Below are positions 9,201-17,662 of a stretch of 32,198 bases of DNA, in pieces; the stretch's first letter is position 1, and each line of letters starts with the position of its first letter. The position numbers and the translations under genes were made by a program. Below the pieces are notes generated by a model, which saw only the letters and a program-made list of their open reading frames with translations, did not search any database and was not told the origin of the DNA. Source of the DNA: a virus; IMG/VR virus record IMGVR_UViG_3300047550_004232, positions 1 through 32,198 of that record; one strand, given 5' to 3'.

Positions 9201-9502
9201 ACAAATCACCCACACCCACACCAACTCAAACTTTAACTCCAGGTATTTCTCCAACGACCACACCAACAATCACTCCCACACCTTCAGGATTACCTTGTAA
9301 GATAAACACAACGCTTAATATAACTGAAACAGGTTGGATAAAATATAACGAATGTCCGTCAGGTACAACAACATATGTATATATAAGTTCTCTCGGTTCT
9401 TATACTATAACAACTTGTATCTATGAGGGTTCAGTACTTCCTGGTTACCCTTATGGTGATTTAGCAGTATTCACGATAACAACAACAGGAACACCTTGTT
9501 AA
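6245..9502 (+). CDS. Large tail protein with C-terminal Thr-Pro linker and beta-domain
   Basis: A 1085-residue protein. The N-terminal 115 residues (LQIRCYIDGKQEFIELYGNEDIDMEV split by a helix, FTKEFKVPGSKNN, LYNGYVRLNSVSI) resemble the entry domain of baseplate or tail-tip proteins. A long beta-rich body rich in Tyr, Asn and Thr follows. Residues about 974-1013 are Thr-Pro repeats. A C-terminal Cys-containing domain (GWIKYNECPSGTTTYVYI) ends at TTGTPC. The domain order suggests the tail-end hub plus an exposed adhesion module. It follows the previous gene by 3 bases. The family name is not recognised. Confidence 0.55.
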   Translation: MGLQIRCYIDGKQEFIELYGNEDIDMEVSFAEVQDITKKNSAFTKEFKVPGSKNNNYIFNYFFDINQVFTDWNPKKKFEADLIYDGYELYNGYVRLNSVSINKIEKVYSITFYSAVGDLVANIGDKALCNVDTSSLNHSLYDSEVVESFFLDPSLHNPYSFNATNPIVPAVPNPVNLGDVNYVLGQRGYDYTGTTYRDIRDINVSQTPLLDFSGVTGFFDFSGTPLISTYFIPSVRTRKLYELIVNQAGYFLESEFFDSDYFGRYYIPLSFNTEQPFMAQAKPYKYKFVNLSGQTSSILRAVRNLATSVITNVNWVQTEVITEENMNFNPISYSAYSATSLSQTELQHMFALPQSNGAPYTWKASISVVSTAAYGFFPFIYTGGTFQLWRYRQNTGTAINADLIASSNYYVLTQSSGLTNTFYMTGTTLSNGFYLGTDLFFLSYTKNGLPFNVTGATFEITSSPVVLPYTIELYKEMSCDQKQIDFIQNINKTFNLVVVEHPFKTKTLIVEPMINYIGKGETLDWTDKVNYDATQNLYPTTNIINGTIFTSNQPDKDFINTEYQKRTNKIFGQNQFDLDIDYKNSTTNITQTLGQNTDYYLNASGTTNFALPCYFISKENNNNGISTFEYRPFKSIPRQTFMSVSLPSGNTQTNPIFYRYRGSNIPFTNIGLTAIATYPNFNRLTTYPFALTGFSHYTIYDSSNTFTDDELVYPDLENQYDRYYRDYLTDLTSDENKIYQVQMYLTPWEVASLYYNETIVIKNAKFRINKISGLSLLQPGLCNVELVKLTRDYTPTPVRFYDLVDCTNPCNVIHTHTDICYPIWAFEGQYINIQTYRPYPYFSLTKRFRVLRTEYNESYDYTLPFFSLYGEVKYSYNIYYDYATFNSCSAATPNFLLNIKDETTTPFTGDCVNMVITNTGATPQTFTFKYCDGVNGSWTLDPSSAITLCGLYSSFQTTGFSYCLNSFSACTSWTPLPTPTPTSTPYKSPTPTPTQTLTPGISPTTTPTITPTPSGLPCKINTTLNITETGWIKYNECPSGTTTYVYISSLGSYTITTCIYEGSVLPGYPYGDLAVFTITTTGTPC
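9164..9286 (+). repeat. Thr-Pro codon repeat tract (large tail protein)
   Basis: Degenerate tandem units of CC(T/A/C)AC(A/C/G)CC(A/T)AC coding TPTPT-type linker. Units vary at wobble positions, so this is not a simple satellite. It separates the body of the 1085-residue protein from its last domain. Confidence 0.8.
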
Positions 9503-9521
9503 AAAAAGATATTTATAAGTA
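9494..9521 (+). promoter_or_regulatory. GATATTT start-proximal motif, first linker protein
   Basis: GATATTT at 9508-9514, directly after an A7 run and the preceding stop codon, 7 bases from the ATG at 9522. No TTG at promoter spacing is evident; the nearest is only 9 bases upstream. Confidence 0.4.
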
Positions 9522-10055
9522 ATGGCATTTGTATATACACCCACTCCCACGCCGAGCAACACTCCAACGATTAGTTTGACCCCGTCAATCAGTCCAACGA
9601 TTACTGCTACGAGTACTGTTTGTCCTGGTTTAACCCCTACAGCAACATCAATCACCCCCACGCCTACGCCAACCATGACTCAAATGACTCCCACACCAAC
9701 CATGACTCAAACAAGTACCCCACAAATAACTCCAAGCAGTACTCCGAGTTTATCTGAATTGTTCGTTTATGCCAAATATGTAAATGCTGAGAATATTTTA
9801 CAGTATCAAGTAAATTATGGTTCTTATGAAATCATAGGAAATATTGATAGTTTAACATGCCAATATTTTTATACTATTACTGGTCTTAGCGTTGGAGATA
9901 TAGTTGATTTCACAACTAATTCTACTTGTATTTTAGCTTTAGATACGCCTCCAGCAAGTTGTCCTAATTCAGGTTTTGCTTGTAATCAAACATATGTTTT
10001 TCCTGGTGGAAGCAATTATGTATATATAACCGTAGATGGTTCAAATTGTTGTTAA
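9522..10055 (+). CDS. Short Thr-Pro linker adhesion protein
   Basis: A 177-residue protein: residues 1-78 are almost entirely Thr-Pro-Ser repeats (TPTPTPSNTPTISLTPSI start), residues 80-177 a small beta-domain with six or seven Cys (ELFVYAKYVNAENILQYQV, SLTCQYFYTITG, ending SNCC). It has no signal peptide. The next gene starts at the base after its stop. The domain resembles in style the small Cys beta-domains of the neighbouring proteins, so it is likely a detachable or accessory adhesion module. Function is inferred only from layout. Confidence 0.55.
   Translation: MAFVYTPTPTPSNTPTISLTPSISPTITATSTVCPGLTPTATSITPTPTPTMTQMTPTPTMTQTSTPQITPSSTPSLSELFVYAKYVNAENILQYQVNYGSYEIIGNIDSLTCQYFYTITGLSVGDIVDFTTNSTCILALDTPPASCPNSGFACNQTYVFPGGSNYVYITVDGSNCC
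9537..9752 (+). repeat. Thr-Pro codon repeat tract (short linker protein)
   Basis: About 215 bases of TP/SP/TMTP-coding units. ACTCCCACACCAACCATGACTC-like stretches repeat nearly exactly within it at about 9675-9710. Confidence 0.75.
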
Positions 10056-12410
10056 ATGAGTATAAATAGATTGAGAATTAGTCCTACACCAAGTAATACA
10101 TCGACGAACACACCGACGATTACAGCATCTTTGACTGCTTGTCCCACAAACACCCCCACCAATACTGCTACTCCGACGATGACTCCAACTAATACAGCCA
10201 CAAACACACCTACGGAAACTATGGTTCCAACTCCTACAACTACAACTACAACCACACCAACTTTCACTCCTACTAATACGACAACTCCTACTTTCACACC
10301 TACTAATACAGCAACTCCTACTTTCACGCCTTCACCTACGATGACCCCTACACCTTGTATATGTTTCCCAAGTGGTTCAGGATTTACCCAATCGGGTACC
10401 TTCAACTTTGATATTTTATCATTAGCATTAGACCAATCAAGAAATAGAATGTATGTCGGGGGTGATATGTTCCAATATAACGGTACGCCTATCCGTTATT
10501 TTACAGCACTTGACCTTACAACAAGTAATATAGTTGGTAGTCCATTCAACACAACTGGTTTAACAAACGGGTATGTTGTGGATATTCAAGTACAACCTGA
10601 CGGAAATGTCTTATTAGGTGGAGCATTCACAACCTATAGTGGTGTTTCTCAAAACAGGCTAACAAGAGTTCTACCTTCAGGATTTAGAGATACAACATTT
10701 AACATAGGAACAGGTTTTAATGCTCAAGTTGAAAGTATATTAGTAGATAGTAATAACAAGATACTTGTTGTTGGTTCATTTAGTACATTCAATGGAAATA
10801 ACAAAGGTGGTATTGTTAGATTGAATAGTGATGGTTCAATAGATACAACATTTAGTGGTCTTACAACAGGTTTTGCTCCTACAGCAGGTATATTCCCATT
10901 TGTAAATGAAATCCAAGAATATAACAACCAATACTATGTTGCTGGTAATTGGAACACATATAATGGTTCAGTTGTTCCTGATGTTGTTAGATTGAACCAA
11001 GATGGTTCGTTAGATACCACATTTAGTGCTATAACTTATTCAGCAGCGACAAGAGTTATTGCTCTTGGTATACAAAGCACAGGTAAAGTTGTTGTAGCAG
11101 ATAACGGTGTTATAGACAGATTACTTACAACAGGTGCTAAAGACACTACATTTACAGCCACAACAGCATTTGCAGAAGTTGATGTTATAAAGATACTTCC
11201 GAGTGATAAAATACTTGCTGGTGGTAGAATATTCTCTCACGGAATAAGAAGGGTAAATGTAAATGGTGGTTTAGATACAGGATTTACAACAACTATGACC
11301 TTCATAAATCAGCCAGGTAGAGGTGTAAGAGATATTGAAATAACTGATGATTGTTATTTCATAGGTGGTGATTGGAGTGAATTGAATGGATTTGTAGGTA
11401 CAGACATAGCCCGTATATATTCTAATGGTAATTTGGATATATGTAATCCTGTTCCTATAACTCCTACCCCTTCTATAACTGCTACAAGGACTTCCACACC
11501 TACAATGACTCCTACGAGAACAGCAACACCTTCCATAACAAGTACAAACACACCAACTATCACAAAAACTCCTACGATGACCCCCACACCTACCCAACCA
11601 TGTTGCTCAGCATTTATGATATCATTTAGTGGTGTCCCTGATGCTGATTATATAACATGGTATAATTGTAGTGGGGTACAACAAACAGGTTATACAAACT
11701 CTTATCTGAACTTTATAGTTTATCACGATAATAGTTTTGGTTCAATATTCGTACACCAAGCATCTGGTTATGTAATTACTAATCTTGGTTGTGTTTGTAA
11801 TTCAACTTGTAATCAAATCAACATTACGGGTATAAGCGGACAAGGGACTTTCTATATTGATTGTAATGGTAATATTCAAACTCCTAATACACCTGTAAGT
11901 ATATGTGCTGATGGTTCACAAAGTTCAGGTTTTGACTTACCAATTACATTTGGTGATGTTACTGGCTTTACTGTGTCTATTGAGTGTTGTGCTTCACCCA
12001 CACCTACCCCAAGTATTACTTCTACTTCTACACCAACTTTCACATCAACTCCTACCAACACTCCTACGAATACTTTAACACCTGAAATCACAACCACACC
12101 AACGACAACCCCCACACCTACCAAGAATTGTCCTGCTACAATCTATACACACGGAGCGTTGAGAGCAAATTGTAGTGATTTCTGTACTACAAACTATTTG
12201 ATACAGGTTGAAGATTGTGCTTCACAAAACTACGCTGGCTTAACTATTGGTGATTTCATTTATGGCTACGCAGGTCAAAGTGGTTATCTGGCTTACTCAA
12301 ATATTTCAACAGACACAGCAACAGGCCCATTCCGTATAGCAGACATAGATGGTACAGGTGAGATACTTGGAATCTATGTTTGTAGTGGAGGGTCTTGTAT
12401 TCCATTATAA
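10056..12410 (+). CDS. Multidomain tail adhesin: Thr-Pro linkers and seven-unit beta-propeller
   Basis: A 784-residue protein of four parts joined by linkers: Thr-Pro tract (9-100), beta-propeller (about 105-465), Thr-Pro tract (466-515), Cys beta-domain (515-645, AFMISFSGVPDADYITWYNC), Thr-Pro tract (646-690) and a C-terminal Cys domain (691-784). The propeller shows seven delta-60 (DUF5122-like) units, for example QPDGNVLLGGAFTTYSG, DSNNKILVVGSFSTFNG and NSDGSIDTTFSG. Propellers of this kind bind ligands or surfaces. The gene abuts the preceding stop. An exposed host-binding fibre is the likeliest role, by inference. Confidence 0.65.
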   Translation: MSINRLRISPTPSNTSTNTPTITASLTACPTNTPTNTATPTMTPTNTATNTPTETMVPTPTTTTTTTPTFTPTNTTTPTFTPTNTATPTFTPSPTMTPTPCICFPSGSGFTQSGTFNFDILSLALDQSRNRMYVGGDMFQYNGTPIRYFTALDLTTSNIVGSPFNTTGLTNGYVVDIQVQPDGNVLLGGAFTTYSGVSQNRLTRVLPSGFRDTTFNIGTGFNAQVESILVDSNNKILVVGSFSTFNGNNKGGIVRLNSDGSIDTTFSGLTTGFAPTAGIFPFVNEIQEYNNQYYVAGNWNTYNGSVVPDVVRLNQDGSLDTTFSAITYSAATRVIALGIQSTGKVVVADNGVIDRLLTTGAKDTTFTATTAFAEVDVIKILPSDKILAGGRIFSHGIRRVNVNGGLDTGFTTTMTFINQPGRGVRDIEITDDCYFIGGDWSELNGFVGTDIARIYSNGNLDICNPVPITPTPSITATRTSTPTMTPTRTATPSITSTNTPTITKTPTMTPTPTQPCCSAFMISFSGVPDADYITWYNCSGVQQTGYTNSYLNFIVYHDNSFGSIFVHQASGYVITNLGCVCNSTCNQINITGISGQGTFYIDCNGNIQTPNTPVSICADGSQSSGFDLPITFGDVTGFTVSIECCASPTPTPSITSTSTPTFTSTPTNTPTNTLTPEITTTPTTTPTPTKNCPATIYTHGALRANCSDFCTTNYLIQVEDCASQNYAGLTIGDFIYGYAGQSGYLAYSNISTDTATGPFRIADIDGTGEILGIYVCSGGSCIPL
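10080..10356 (+). repeat. Thr-Pro codon repeat tract (adhesin, first linker)
   Basis: The longest such tract in the window. It includes near-identical tandem units coding TPTFTPTNT at about 10258-10330, so slippage or recombination here would change linker length without breaking the frame. Confidence 0.8.
11455..11599 (+). repeat. Thr-Pro codon repeat tract (adhesin, second linker)
   Basis: Units coding TPTMTPTRTATPSITST join the propeller to the first Cys beta-domain. It ends just before the CC pair that opens that domain. Confidence 0.75.
11995..12124 (+). repeat. Thr-Pro codon repeat tract (adhesin, third linker)
   Basis: Units coding TPTPSITSTSTPTFTSTPT separate the two C-terminal domains. 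The tract is bounded by Cys codons on both sides, like the second linker. Confidence 0.75.
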
Positions 12411-12413
12411 ACC

Positions 12414-12452
12414 TTGTTATGAACGGATAAATAAAAAATGATATTTCTTATT
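12414..12452 (+). promoter_or_regulatory. GATATTT start-proximal motif, tape measure unit
   Basis: GATATTT at 12440-12446, after A6 and T, 6 bases before the ATG at 12453, with a TTG 23 bases upstream. The motif decides the start: an in-frame ATG at 12438 overlaps it and is probably not used. Confidence 0.45.
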
Positions 12453-12629
12453 ATGAGCACAGAGATAATTGAAAAAACAGAAGATAATGACCTTATAGAC
12501 CCTATTGGTGATTTAAGAAGAGCCTTGAATACTGAATTTCCAAATAAAACAGATTTTCATAAATGGTATAATCAACTCAAAAATTTACCAGATTTTTTTG
12601 AGTTAGCTAAGAAAAGAAGTGAGTTGTAA
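12453..12629 (+). CDS. Small acidic protein upstream of the tape measure
   Basis: A 58-residue protein (MSTEIIEKTEDNDLIDPIGD start) with a helical C-terminal half (DFHKWYNQLKNLPDFFELAK). Its stop overlaps the tape measure start (TAATG), which implies coupled translation. In many tail phages the gene just before the tape measure encodes its assembly chaperone. The position fits, but the protein is short and no family is recognised. An upstream in-frame ATG at 12438 would add MIFLI, which coincides with the GATATTT motif. Confidence 0.55.
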   Translation: MSTEIIEKTEDNDLIDPIGDLRRALNTEFPNKTDFHKWYNQLKNLPDFFELAKKRSEL

Positions 12630-14953
12630 TGGCACAAACACAAACTTTACAAGTAAGAGTTGATGCGGCAATAAATGCTGCTCCTACACTTAAATCTCTC
12701 CGTGAGTTAAAGCAATTACAAAAAGAGGTTGTTGCTGGAAGTGATGACTTTAAAAGAATACAAGGCAGAATAAATGATATTGGTGATGCTGCTAAAACAG
12801 CAAAGGGTCAATCGGAAGATTGGATTGATACTTTAGCAGGAGCACCAGGAGTCGTTGGTTCATTAGGTAGAGGTTTAGACTCTATCACATCTTCAACAAA
12901 CAAATTTGGTTTAGCACTTAAAGCTACTGGTATTGGACTAATTGTCGCACTCGTTGGTCAATTAGTTGCTGCTTTTACATCTAACGAAAAAGCGATGAAA
13001 AAGCTTGAACCAATAATGATTGCGTTTGAGCAAATCTTGGGTGGTATTTTTGCTGCTTTAGAACCAGTTTTCAATCTTCTAATCGATTTAGCGATACAAG
13101 CTTTACCAACCGTAATAAAAGGTTTTGGTATATTATATTCAACGATATTTGGTTTCGTGACTTTCATCAAAGAAACAGTTGTTGGTGCTGGTAAATTGTT
13201 AGTTGGTCTATTCACTTTTGATACTGATATGATAAAAGACGGTATCAAGCAAGTTACCAGTTCTGTGAGTACAGGTGTCCAAGCAACCCAAGATGCTTAT
13301 TCCAGATATGAACAAGGTACAAAAGAAACAACAAAGACCCAAAAGAAAAACTTAGAAGAAGCCGCAGCTGCTCATGCTAAATATCTTGAATCAACAAAAG
13401 CAAATTACGAACAACAAGAAAAGTTGAGACAAGCTGATTTGGATAAGGCAAAAGCAATAGCTATGTCTCAATCACAAACAGAAGAAGAAAGACTGGCTAT
13501 CGAAAAAAAATACGCTGAAGATAGTTATAATTCCAAGAAAAAATTGTTGGAACAAACACAAGCGTTATATCCAAAAAACTCCAAAGAATATAAAGATTAT
13601 ACAGCTCAACTCACCGCTCTTGAAGCTGAATATATAAATAAAAAAACTGAATTTACTAATAAAGAAAAAGAATTAGCAACTAAAGCATTTCAAGACCTTG
13701 TAAAATTAAAACAACAAGAAAACAAACAAATAGTTGATGACCTTACTTTAACATATAATAAACAAAAAGAGTTATATGGGGAAAATTCAAAAGAAGCAAG
13801 AAAAGCACAAGATGAGATTTATATATCTCAACAAAAAGCGGTAAATGATGAACTTGCTCTATATGAAAAAAGAAAACAAGAGGTTGGAAATTTCACAAAA
13901 GAAGAAGCGGCAAGAGTCGAAGAGTTAAAAAATCAACAAAAATCTCTAACGAATACTATTGAGATTGAAAATAATAAAAGAATTAAAGCCGATAGAGAAG
14001 CTGCTATTAAAAAACTTGATGACGACAAAAAAGCTAATGACGAAAAATTCAACAAACAAATAGAAGCAGCATCTTCCAATTTTCAATTACAACAACAATT
14101 ATTAGCAGACAAATTAAAACAAGACGAAGAATATTTCAAAGCTCAACAAGCGCTATATGCTGGTAACCAAGAAAAACTTGATGAGTTAGATAGAGCACGA
14201 ACTGCTAACTTACAACAGAATGCTCAACAACAAGAACAGATAAGAAAAGCACAGGTTGATTTACAGTTGAGAGCAGCAGATGCTGTTATAGGAGCCTTTG
14301 GAGCTGAAACAGCTGCTGGTAAAGCGGCATTATTAGCCAAACAGGTCATCTTAGCTAAAGAGCTTGTTTTGGAAGCTAAAAGAACTTTGACTTTTGCTAA
14401 AGGTACATTTTTCAGGTCAAAAGCGGCAATTGCTGAAGGTTCAGCACAAACAGCTAAAGTTGGTTTTCCGCAAAATATACCACTTTTAATATTATATGCT
14501 GCTCAAGCTGTTGGAATAATTAAAGCTGTTATCGATGCTACAAAAGCAGCAAAAGAAGGTGGGGGTGAAACAGGTGGAAACGAAACACCAGCAGCGTCAG
14601 GAACAGCAGTTCCAAAACCAAGAGGTTTAGCATTTGGTGGTATGGTTACTGGCCCTGGTTCAGGTAGGAGTGATTTGATACCTGCTATGTTGAGTAATGG
14701 TGAAAGTGTTATAAATGCTCAATCCACAGCAGCTTTTAGACCATTACTATCAGCAATAAATGAAATAGGTGGAGGTAGAAGATTTGCTGATGGAGGATTA
14801 GCAATTTCAAGTATTAGTTCTGATACGACATTATCATCATTACAAACTATGATGAATACTCAACAAGTTCCAATAAAAACATATGTGGTATCAAGTGATA
14901 TGACGAATCAACAAATGTTGGATAGAAACATTAAAGACCGTTCCACATTATAA
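12629..14953 (+). CDS. Tail tape measure protein
   Basis: A 774-residue protein that sets tail length and fills the tube. Hydrophobic segments lie near residues 91-115 (FGLALKATGIGLIVALVGQL) and 130-160. A long, charged, Gln/Lys/Glu-rich coiled coil runs about 235-560, and another apolar stretch lies near 610-640. The C-terminal Gly-rich segment (FGGMVTGPGSGRSDLIPAML, then SNGESVINAQST) is typical of tape measures. At roughly 1.5 angstrom per residue the length suggests a tail near 115 nm. Its position after tail genes and its start coupling to the small upstream gene agree. Confidence 0.88.
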   Translation: MAQTQTLQVRVDAAINAAPTLKSLRELKQLQKEVVAGSDDFKRIQGRINDIGDAAKTAKGQSEDWIDTLAGAPGVVGSLGRGLDSITSSTNKFGLALKATGIGLIVALVGQLVAAFTSNEKAMKKLEPIMIAFEQILGGIFAALEPVFNLLIDLAIQALPTVIKGFGILYSTIFGFVTFIKETVVGAGKLLVGLFTFDTDMIKDGIKQVTSSVSTGVQATQDAYSRYEQGTKETTKTQKKNLEEAAAAHAKYLESTKANYEQQEKLRQADLDKAKAIAMSQSQTEEERLAIEKKYAEDSYNSKKKLLEQTQALYPKNSKEYKDYTAQLTALEAEYINKKTEFTNKEKELATKAFQDLVKLKQQENKQIVDDLTLTYNKQKELYGENSKEARKAQDEIYISQQKAVNDELALYEKRKQEVGNFTKEEAARVEELKNQQKSLTNTIEIENNKRIKADREAAIKKLDDDKKANDEKFNKQIEAASSNFQLQQQLLADKLKQDEEYFKAQQALYAGNQEKLDELDRARTANLQQNAQQQEQIRKAQVDLQLRAADAVIGAFGAETAAGKAALLAKQVILAKELVLEAKRTLTFAKGTFFRSKAAIAEGSAQTAKVGFPQNIPLLILYAAQAVGIIKAVIDATKAAKEGGGETGGNETPAASGTAVPKPRGLAFGGMVTGPGSGRSDLIPAMLSNGESVINAQSTAAFRPLLSAINEIGGGRRFADGGLAISSISSDTTLSSLQTMMNTQQVPIKTYVVSSDMTNQQMLDRNIKDRSTL

Positions 14954-14990
14954 AATTGAACTTTTCTTAAAAATTGATATTTAATAGTAT
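14954..14990 (+). promoter_or_regulatory. GATATTT start-proximal motif, head gene unit
   Basis: GATATTT at 14976-14982, after A5 and TT, 8 bases from the ATG at 14991, with a TTG 17 bases upstream. It would open the protease, scaffold and capsid unit. Confidence 0.45.
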
Positions 14991-16856
14991 ATGACCCCTA
15001 AAATTATAGAGCTTATTATTCAAGACGGAGATGAAGAAGCGGGGCTTGATGGTATAGCGTTGGTAGAAATGCCAGCACATGAAGCAAATTTTGAGTATTT
15101 TAATCAAGAAGAACAAACACCTTGTGAAGACGGTAAATGTTCTCATTACATTTTATCTGATGAAAAGGTACCACAGGTTATACAAATGTTTCATGCTTAT
15201 GGAGAACCACAAGGTTTCCTTGAAAAAGAAGGTTGGGAAATTACAGCGGTAAAATCTGTTGGAAAAAAAGAATTTCAAATTATAAGTAATCCAAATTTAC
15301 CGTCAGCACAAGATACCCCTAATGTAAGATTTAGATATAAGTATGTAGGCCCAAAAGATGAACTCAACAGAACATTTTGTGCTGAAATGATGGCTGCTCG
15401 TAGAGTTTTTAGAATTGAAGATATAATGGAAATGAGTAATCGTTCCGTAAATGAAGTAGGCCCTGATGGATATGATATATTCACTTGGCGTGGTTCGTAT
15501 AACTGTCGTCATCGTTGGGTTCAACTGGTTTATGAACCTACAGGTCGTATTGTAAATAACGATAAGGCGCTCGGTAATGTGATGGACGAGGATGATATGC
15601 CAGGTCCAGATACAAGAACACAAGCAACAATAAACGCAGGAAATACACCACCGAGAACTGGTTTCGCAGCATCAAATCCTGATGTTAGTGCTTTGTCTCC
15701 TTATGTGGAACAAATATCAAAACCAAAGAAAAAACCAGTTCTTGCTTCTTTACCTTTATTTGAAAAACAAGAAGATGCTGAAGCAATTGCTATGTTGATT
15801 GGTTGTGAAGGCTCACATCCACATTCATACGGAGATAAGACCTTGTTTATGCCTTGTAAGACACATCCAAAAGAAGATACAAGTTATATCACAGATGGTG
15901 AAACTGACCCTGATGATGTTGGCGGTTCTGATAACCCTATGGATAACTATGGACTTGAAGATGCTTGTTGGGAGGGTTATGAACCAATAGGTACTAAAAT
16001 ACTTGATGGTAGAGAAGTACCAAATTGTGTTCCTGTTGAAATGGCTAAAGAGATGATGAAACAAGAGTTTCAATCTTACGATGACTACCCTTCGAGTGCC
16101 AGAAATAATGCTTGTAAAGCTATCAAGTGGAAAGAAGAACATGGAGACGAAGTTAAAGGTATGACTCAAATAGGTTGGATAAGAGCCAATCAATTATGTA
16201 AGGGTGAAAAAATAAGTGAGGAAACGATAGCCAGAATGTCTGGTTTCCAAAGACATCAAAAGAATAGTGAAGTAGCACCTGAATACAAAGATACGCCTTG
16301 GAAAGATAAAGGTTATGTAGCTTGGTTAGGATGGGGTGGAACAACAGGAGTAAATTGGGCGGCTGATAAACTTAAATCCATTAGAAATGAGATGAGTTTT
16401 TCTGTATTCTCAATGGAGGAAAGAATGGTTGTCGGGCCTGCTATGGTTCCTGATAAGATGATTATTAGAAGGAACGAAATTACGGGTGAGGTATATTATG
16501 TATATTTTACTGCTGAAACTATAAAGAAATTACAACAAAAGTTCATGTTGGAAAAGTTATTAGACAAGACAAATATAGAACACGGAAGAAAGTTCCTCAA
16601 TGGAGTTTCTGTTGTGGAAAGTTGGATTGTTGATGACCCAGCAAAAGATAAACAACAAGTATTTGGTATGGATTACCCCAAAGGTACATGGATGATATCT
16701 ATGAAGATTGAAGACGATGCTATTTGGGATAAGGTTAAAAACGGAAAGTTGAATGGGTTTTCAGTTCAAGGTTATTTCCTTGAAAAAGCTAAGTTCAGTA
16801 GAGATAACGAATCCATACTTGAAGAAATCAAAGATATTCTAAAACAATTTGTATGA
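14991..16856 (+). CDS. Prohead protease polyprotein (XkdF-like C-terminal domain)
   Basis: A 621-residue multidomain head protein. Near residues 115-185 lies a segment with FCAEMMAARRVFRIEDI and GSYNCRHRW, found in head proteins of related phages. Near 320-350 is a Cys motif (ACWEGYEPIGTKILDGREVP). Residues about 360-465 (SARNNACKAIKWKEEHG, IGWIRANQLCKGEKISEETI, VAWLGWGGTTGVNWA) match a domain often joined to prohead proteases. Residues 470-610 are XkdF-like: MVVGPAMVPDKMIIRR, NIEHGRKFLNGVSVVESWIV, PKGTWMISMKIEDDAIW, KLNGFSVQGYFLEKA. His in NIEH and Ser in VESW are candidate catalytic residues. It overlaps the scaffold start by ATGA. Confidence 0.78.
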   Translation: MTPKIIELIIQDGDEEAGLDGIALVEMPAHEANFEYFNQEEQTPCEDGKCSHYILSDEKVPQVIQMFHAYGEPQGFLEKEGWEITAVKSVGKKEFQIISNPNLPSAQDTPNVRFRYKYVGPKDELNRTFCAEMMAARRVFRIEDIMEMSNRSVNEVGPDGYDIFTWRGSYNCRHRWVQLVYEPTGRIVNNDKALGNVMDEDDMPGPDTRTQATINAGNTPPRTGFAASNPDVSALSPYVEQISKPKKKPVLASLPLFEKQEDAEAIAMLIGCEGSHPHSYGDKTLFMPCKTHPKEDTSYITDGETDPDDVGGSDNPMDNYGLEDACWEGYEPIGTKILDGREVPNCVPVEMAKEMMKQEFQSYDDYPSSARNNACKAIKWKEEHGDEVKGMTQIGWIRANQLCKGEKISEETIARMSGFQRHQKNSEVAPEYKDTPWKDKGYVAWLGWGGTTGVNWAADKLKSIRNEMSFSVFSMEERMVVGPAMVPDKMIIRRNEITGEVYYVYFTAETIKKLQQKFMLEKLLDKTNIEHGRKFLNGVSVVESWIVDDPAKDKQQVFGMDYPKGTWMISMKIEDDAIWDKVKNGKLNGFSVQGYFLEKAKFSRDNESILEEIKDILKQFV

Positions 16857-17635
16857 GATACCAAGATGCTATCAAAAGAATAAATAAACTGCTTGGTTTG
16901 TATAAGTTCAACTCCTATAAAATCAAAGAAAGTGGTGATGAAATCATTACTGAAGGTGATTTAGCGGTGGGTGAGCCTATTTATATTATCAATAAAGACG
17001 GACAAATCCCCGCACCTGATGGTGAGTTTGAGTTAGACGATACAACCAAAATAACAATTAAGGACGGAATAGTCCAAAAAATAAATTACGAAAACATGGA
17101 AAAAAAGCAAGACTTCGTAGAAGCGGCGCTAAAAGATGGTACGGTGGTTAAATCCCCAACATTTGATGTCGGTGAAGAAGTTAAAGTTGTAAGTCCTGAT
17201 GGAAAAGAAATGCCAGCACCAGATGGTGAGCATGAATTAAAGCTCAAAGATAGTGAAGGTAAAGAGGTTCTTATCAAGATTATAACCAAAGACGGAAAAA
17301 TCACAGAAAGAGAAAATGTTGAATTACCTGCTGCTGAAGAAAAATCAGTAGAAGAAGAAATGGGTATGACTACACCAGGATTATCTCAAGGCAACGACAA
17401 TATGGAAGGGTTCAAGAAAGAACTTATGGGTATTCTCGGTGAAATCAAAGATAAAATTGATTCAATCGTAGCAGACCAAGAAGAAATGAAAAAGAAGGTC
17501 TCCAAATTCGCTAAGGAACCAGCGGGAGAACCTTTGAGAGTTGGTAAAAACCAAATCCAAACTGAACTAAATCAAGCTAAAGATGACTATATCTCACAGC
17601 TTGTATCAATCAGACAAGGTTTCCACAAAAAATAA
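16853..17635 (+). CDS. Probable capsid scaffolding protein
   Basis: A 260-residue, highly charged Lys/Glu-rich protein between the protease and the capsid gene, the usual place for a scaffold. Two copies of a beta-hairpin-like unit are visible: GEPIYIINKDGQIPAPDGEF near 42-60 and GEEVKVVSPDGKEMPAPDGE near 107-126. Each is followed by a strand ending in KDG(K/I). The C-terminal third is helical or coiled-coil (MEGFKKELMGILGEIKDKI) and basic at the end, as expected for capsid contact. It would be removed by the protease encoded just upstream. Confidence 0.7.
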   Translation: MRYQDAIKRINKLLGLYKFNSYKIKESGDEIITEGDLAVGEPIYIINKDGQIPAPDGEFELDDTTKITIKDGIVQKINYENMEKKQDFVEAALKDGTVVKSPTFDVGEEVKVVSPDGKEMPAPDGEHELKLKDSEGKEVLIKIITKDGKITERENVELPAAEEKSVEEEMGMTTPGLSQGNDNMEGFKKELMGILGEIKDKIDSIVADQEEMKKKVSKFAKEPAGEPLRVGKNQIQTELNQAKDDYISQLVSIRQGFHKK

Positions 17636-17662
17636 ATTAAACTTAAACAAATAACTAAAGTT

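Noticed and set aside
9537-10356. CRISPR-like array in the repetitive tract
   Set aside because: Units are short, degenerate, tandem and in frame with a protein; there are no unique spacers between identical repeats and no cas genes.
9461-12124. Minus-strand open frames rich in Val-Gly (VGVGVGV) opposite the Thr-Pro tracts
   Set aside because: They are the reverse reading of CCNACN repeats; composition is explained by the linker DNA, and no minus-strand start or neighbour context supports them.
12438-12452. Upstream ATG for the small gene before the tape measure
   Set aside because: The added codons coincide with the GATATTT motif that occurs at a fixed place before other starts, so ATG at 12453 is favoured.
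15303-16344. Minus-strand frames opposite the protease gene
   Set aside because: Cys/His/Ile/Ser-rich shadow translations; all surrounding genes are on the + strand and no promoter is seen.
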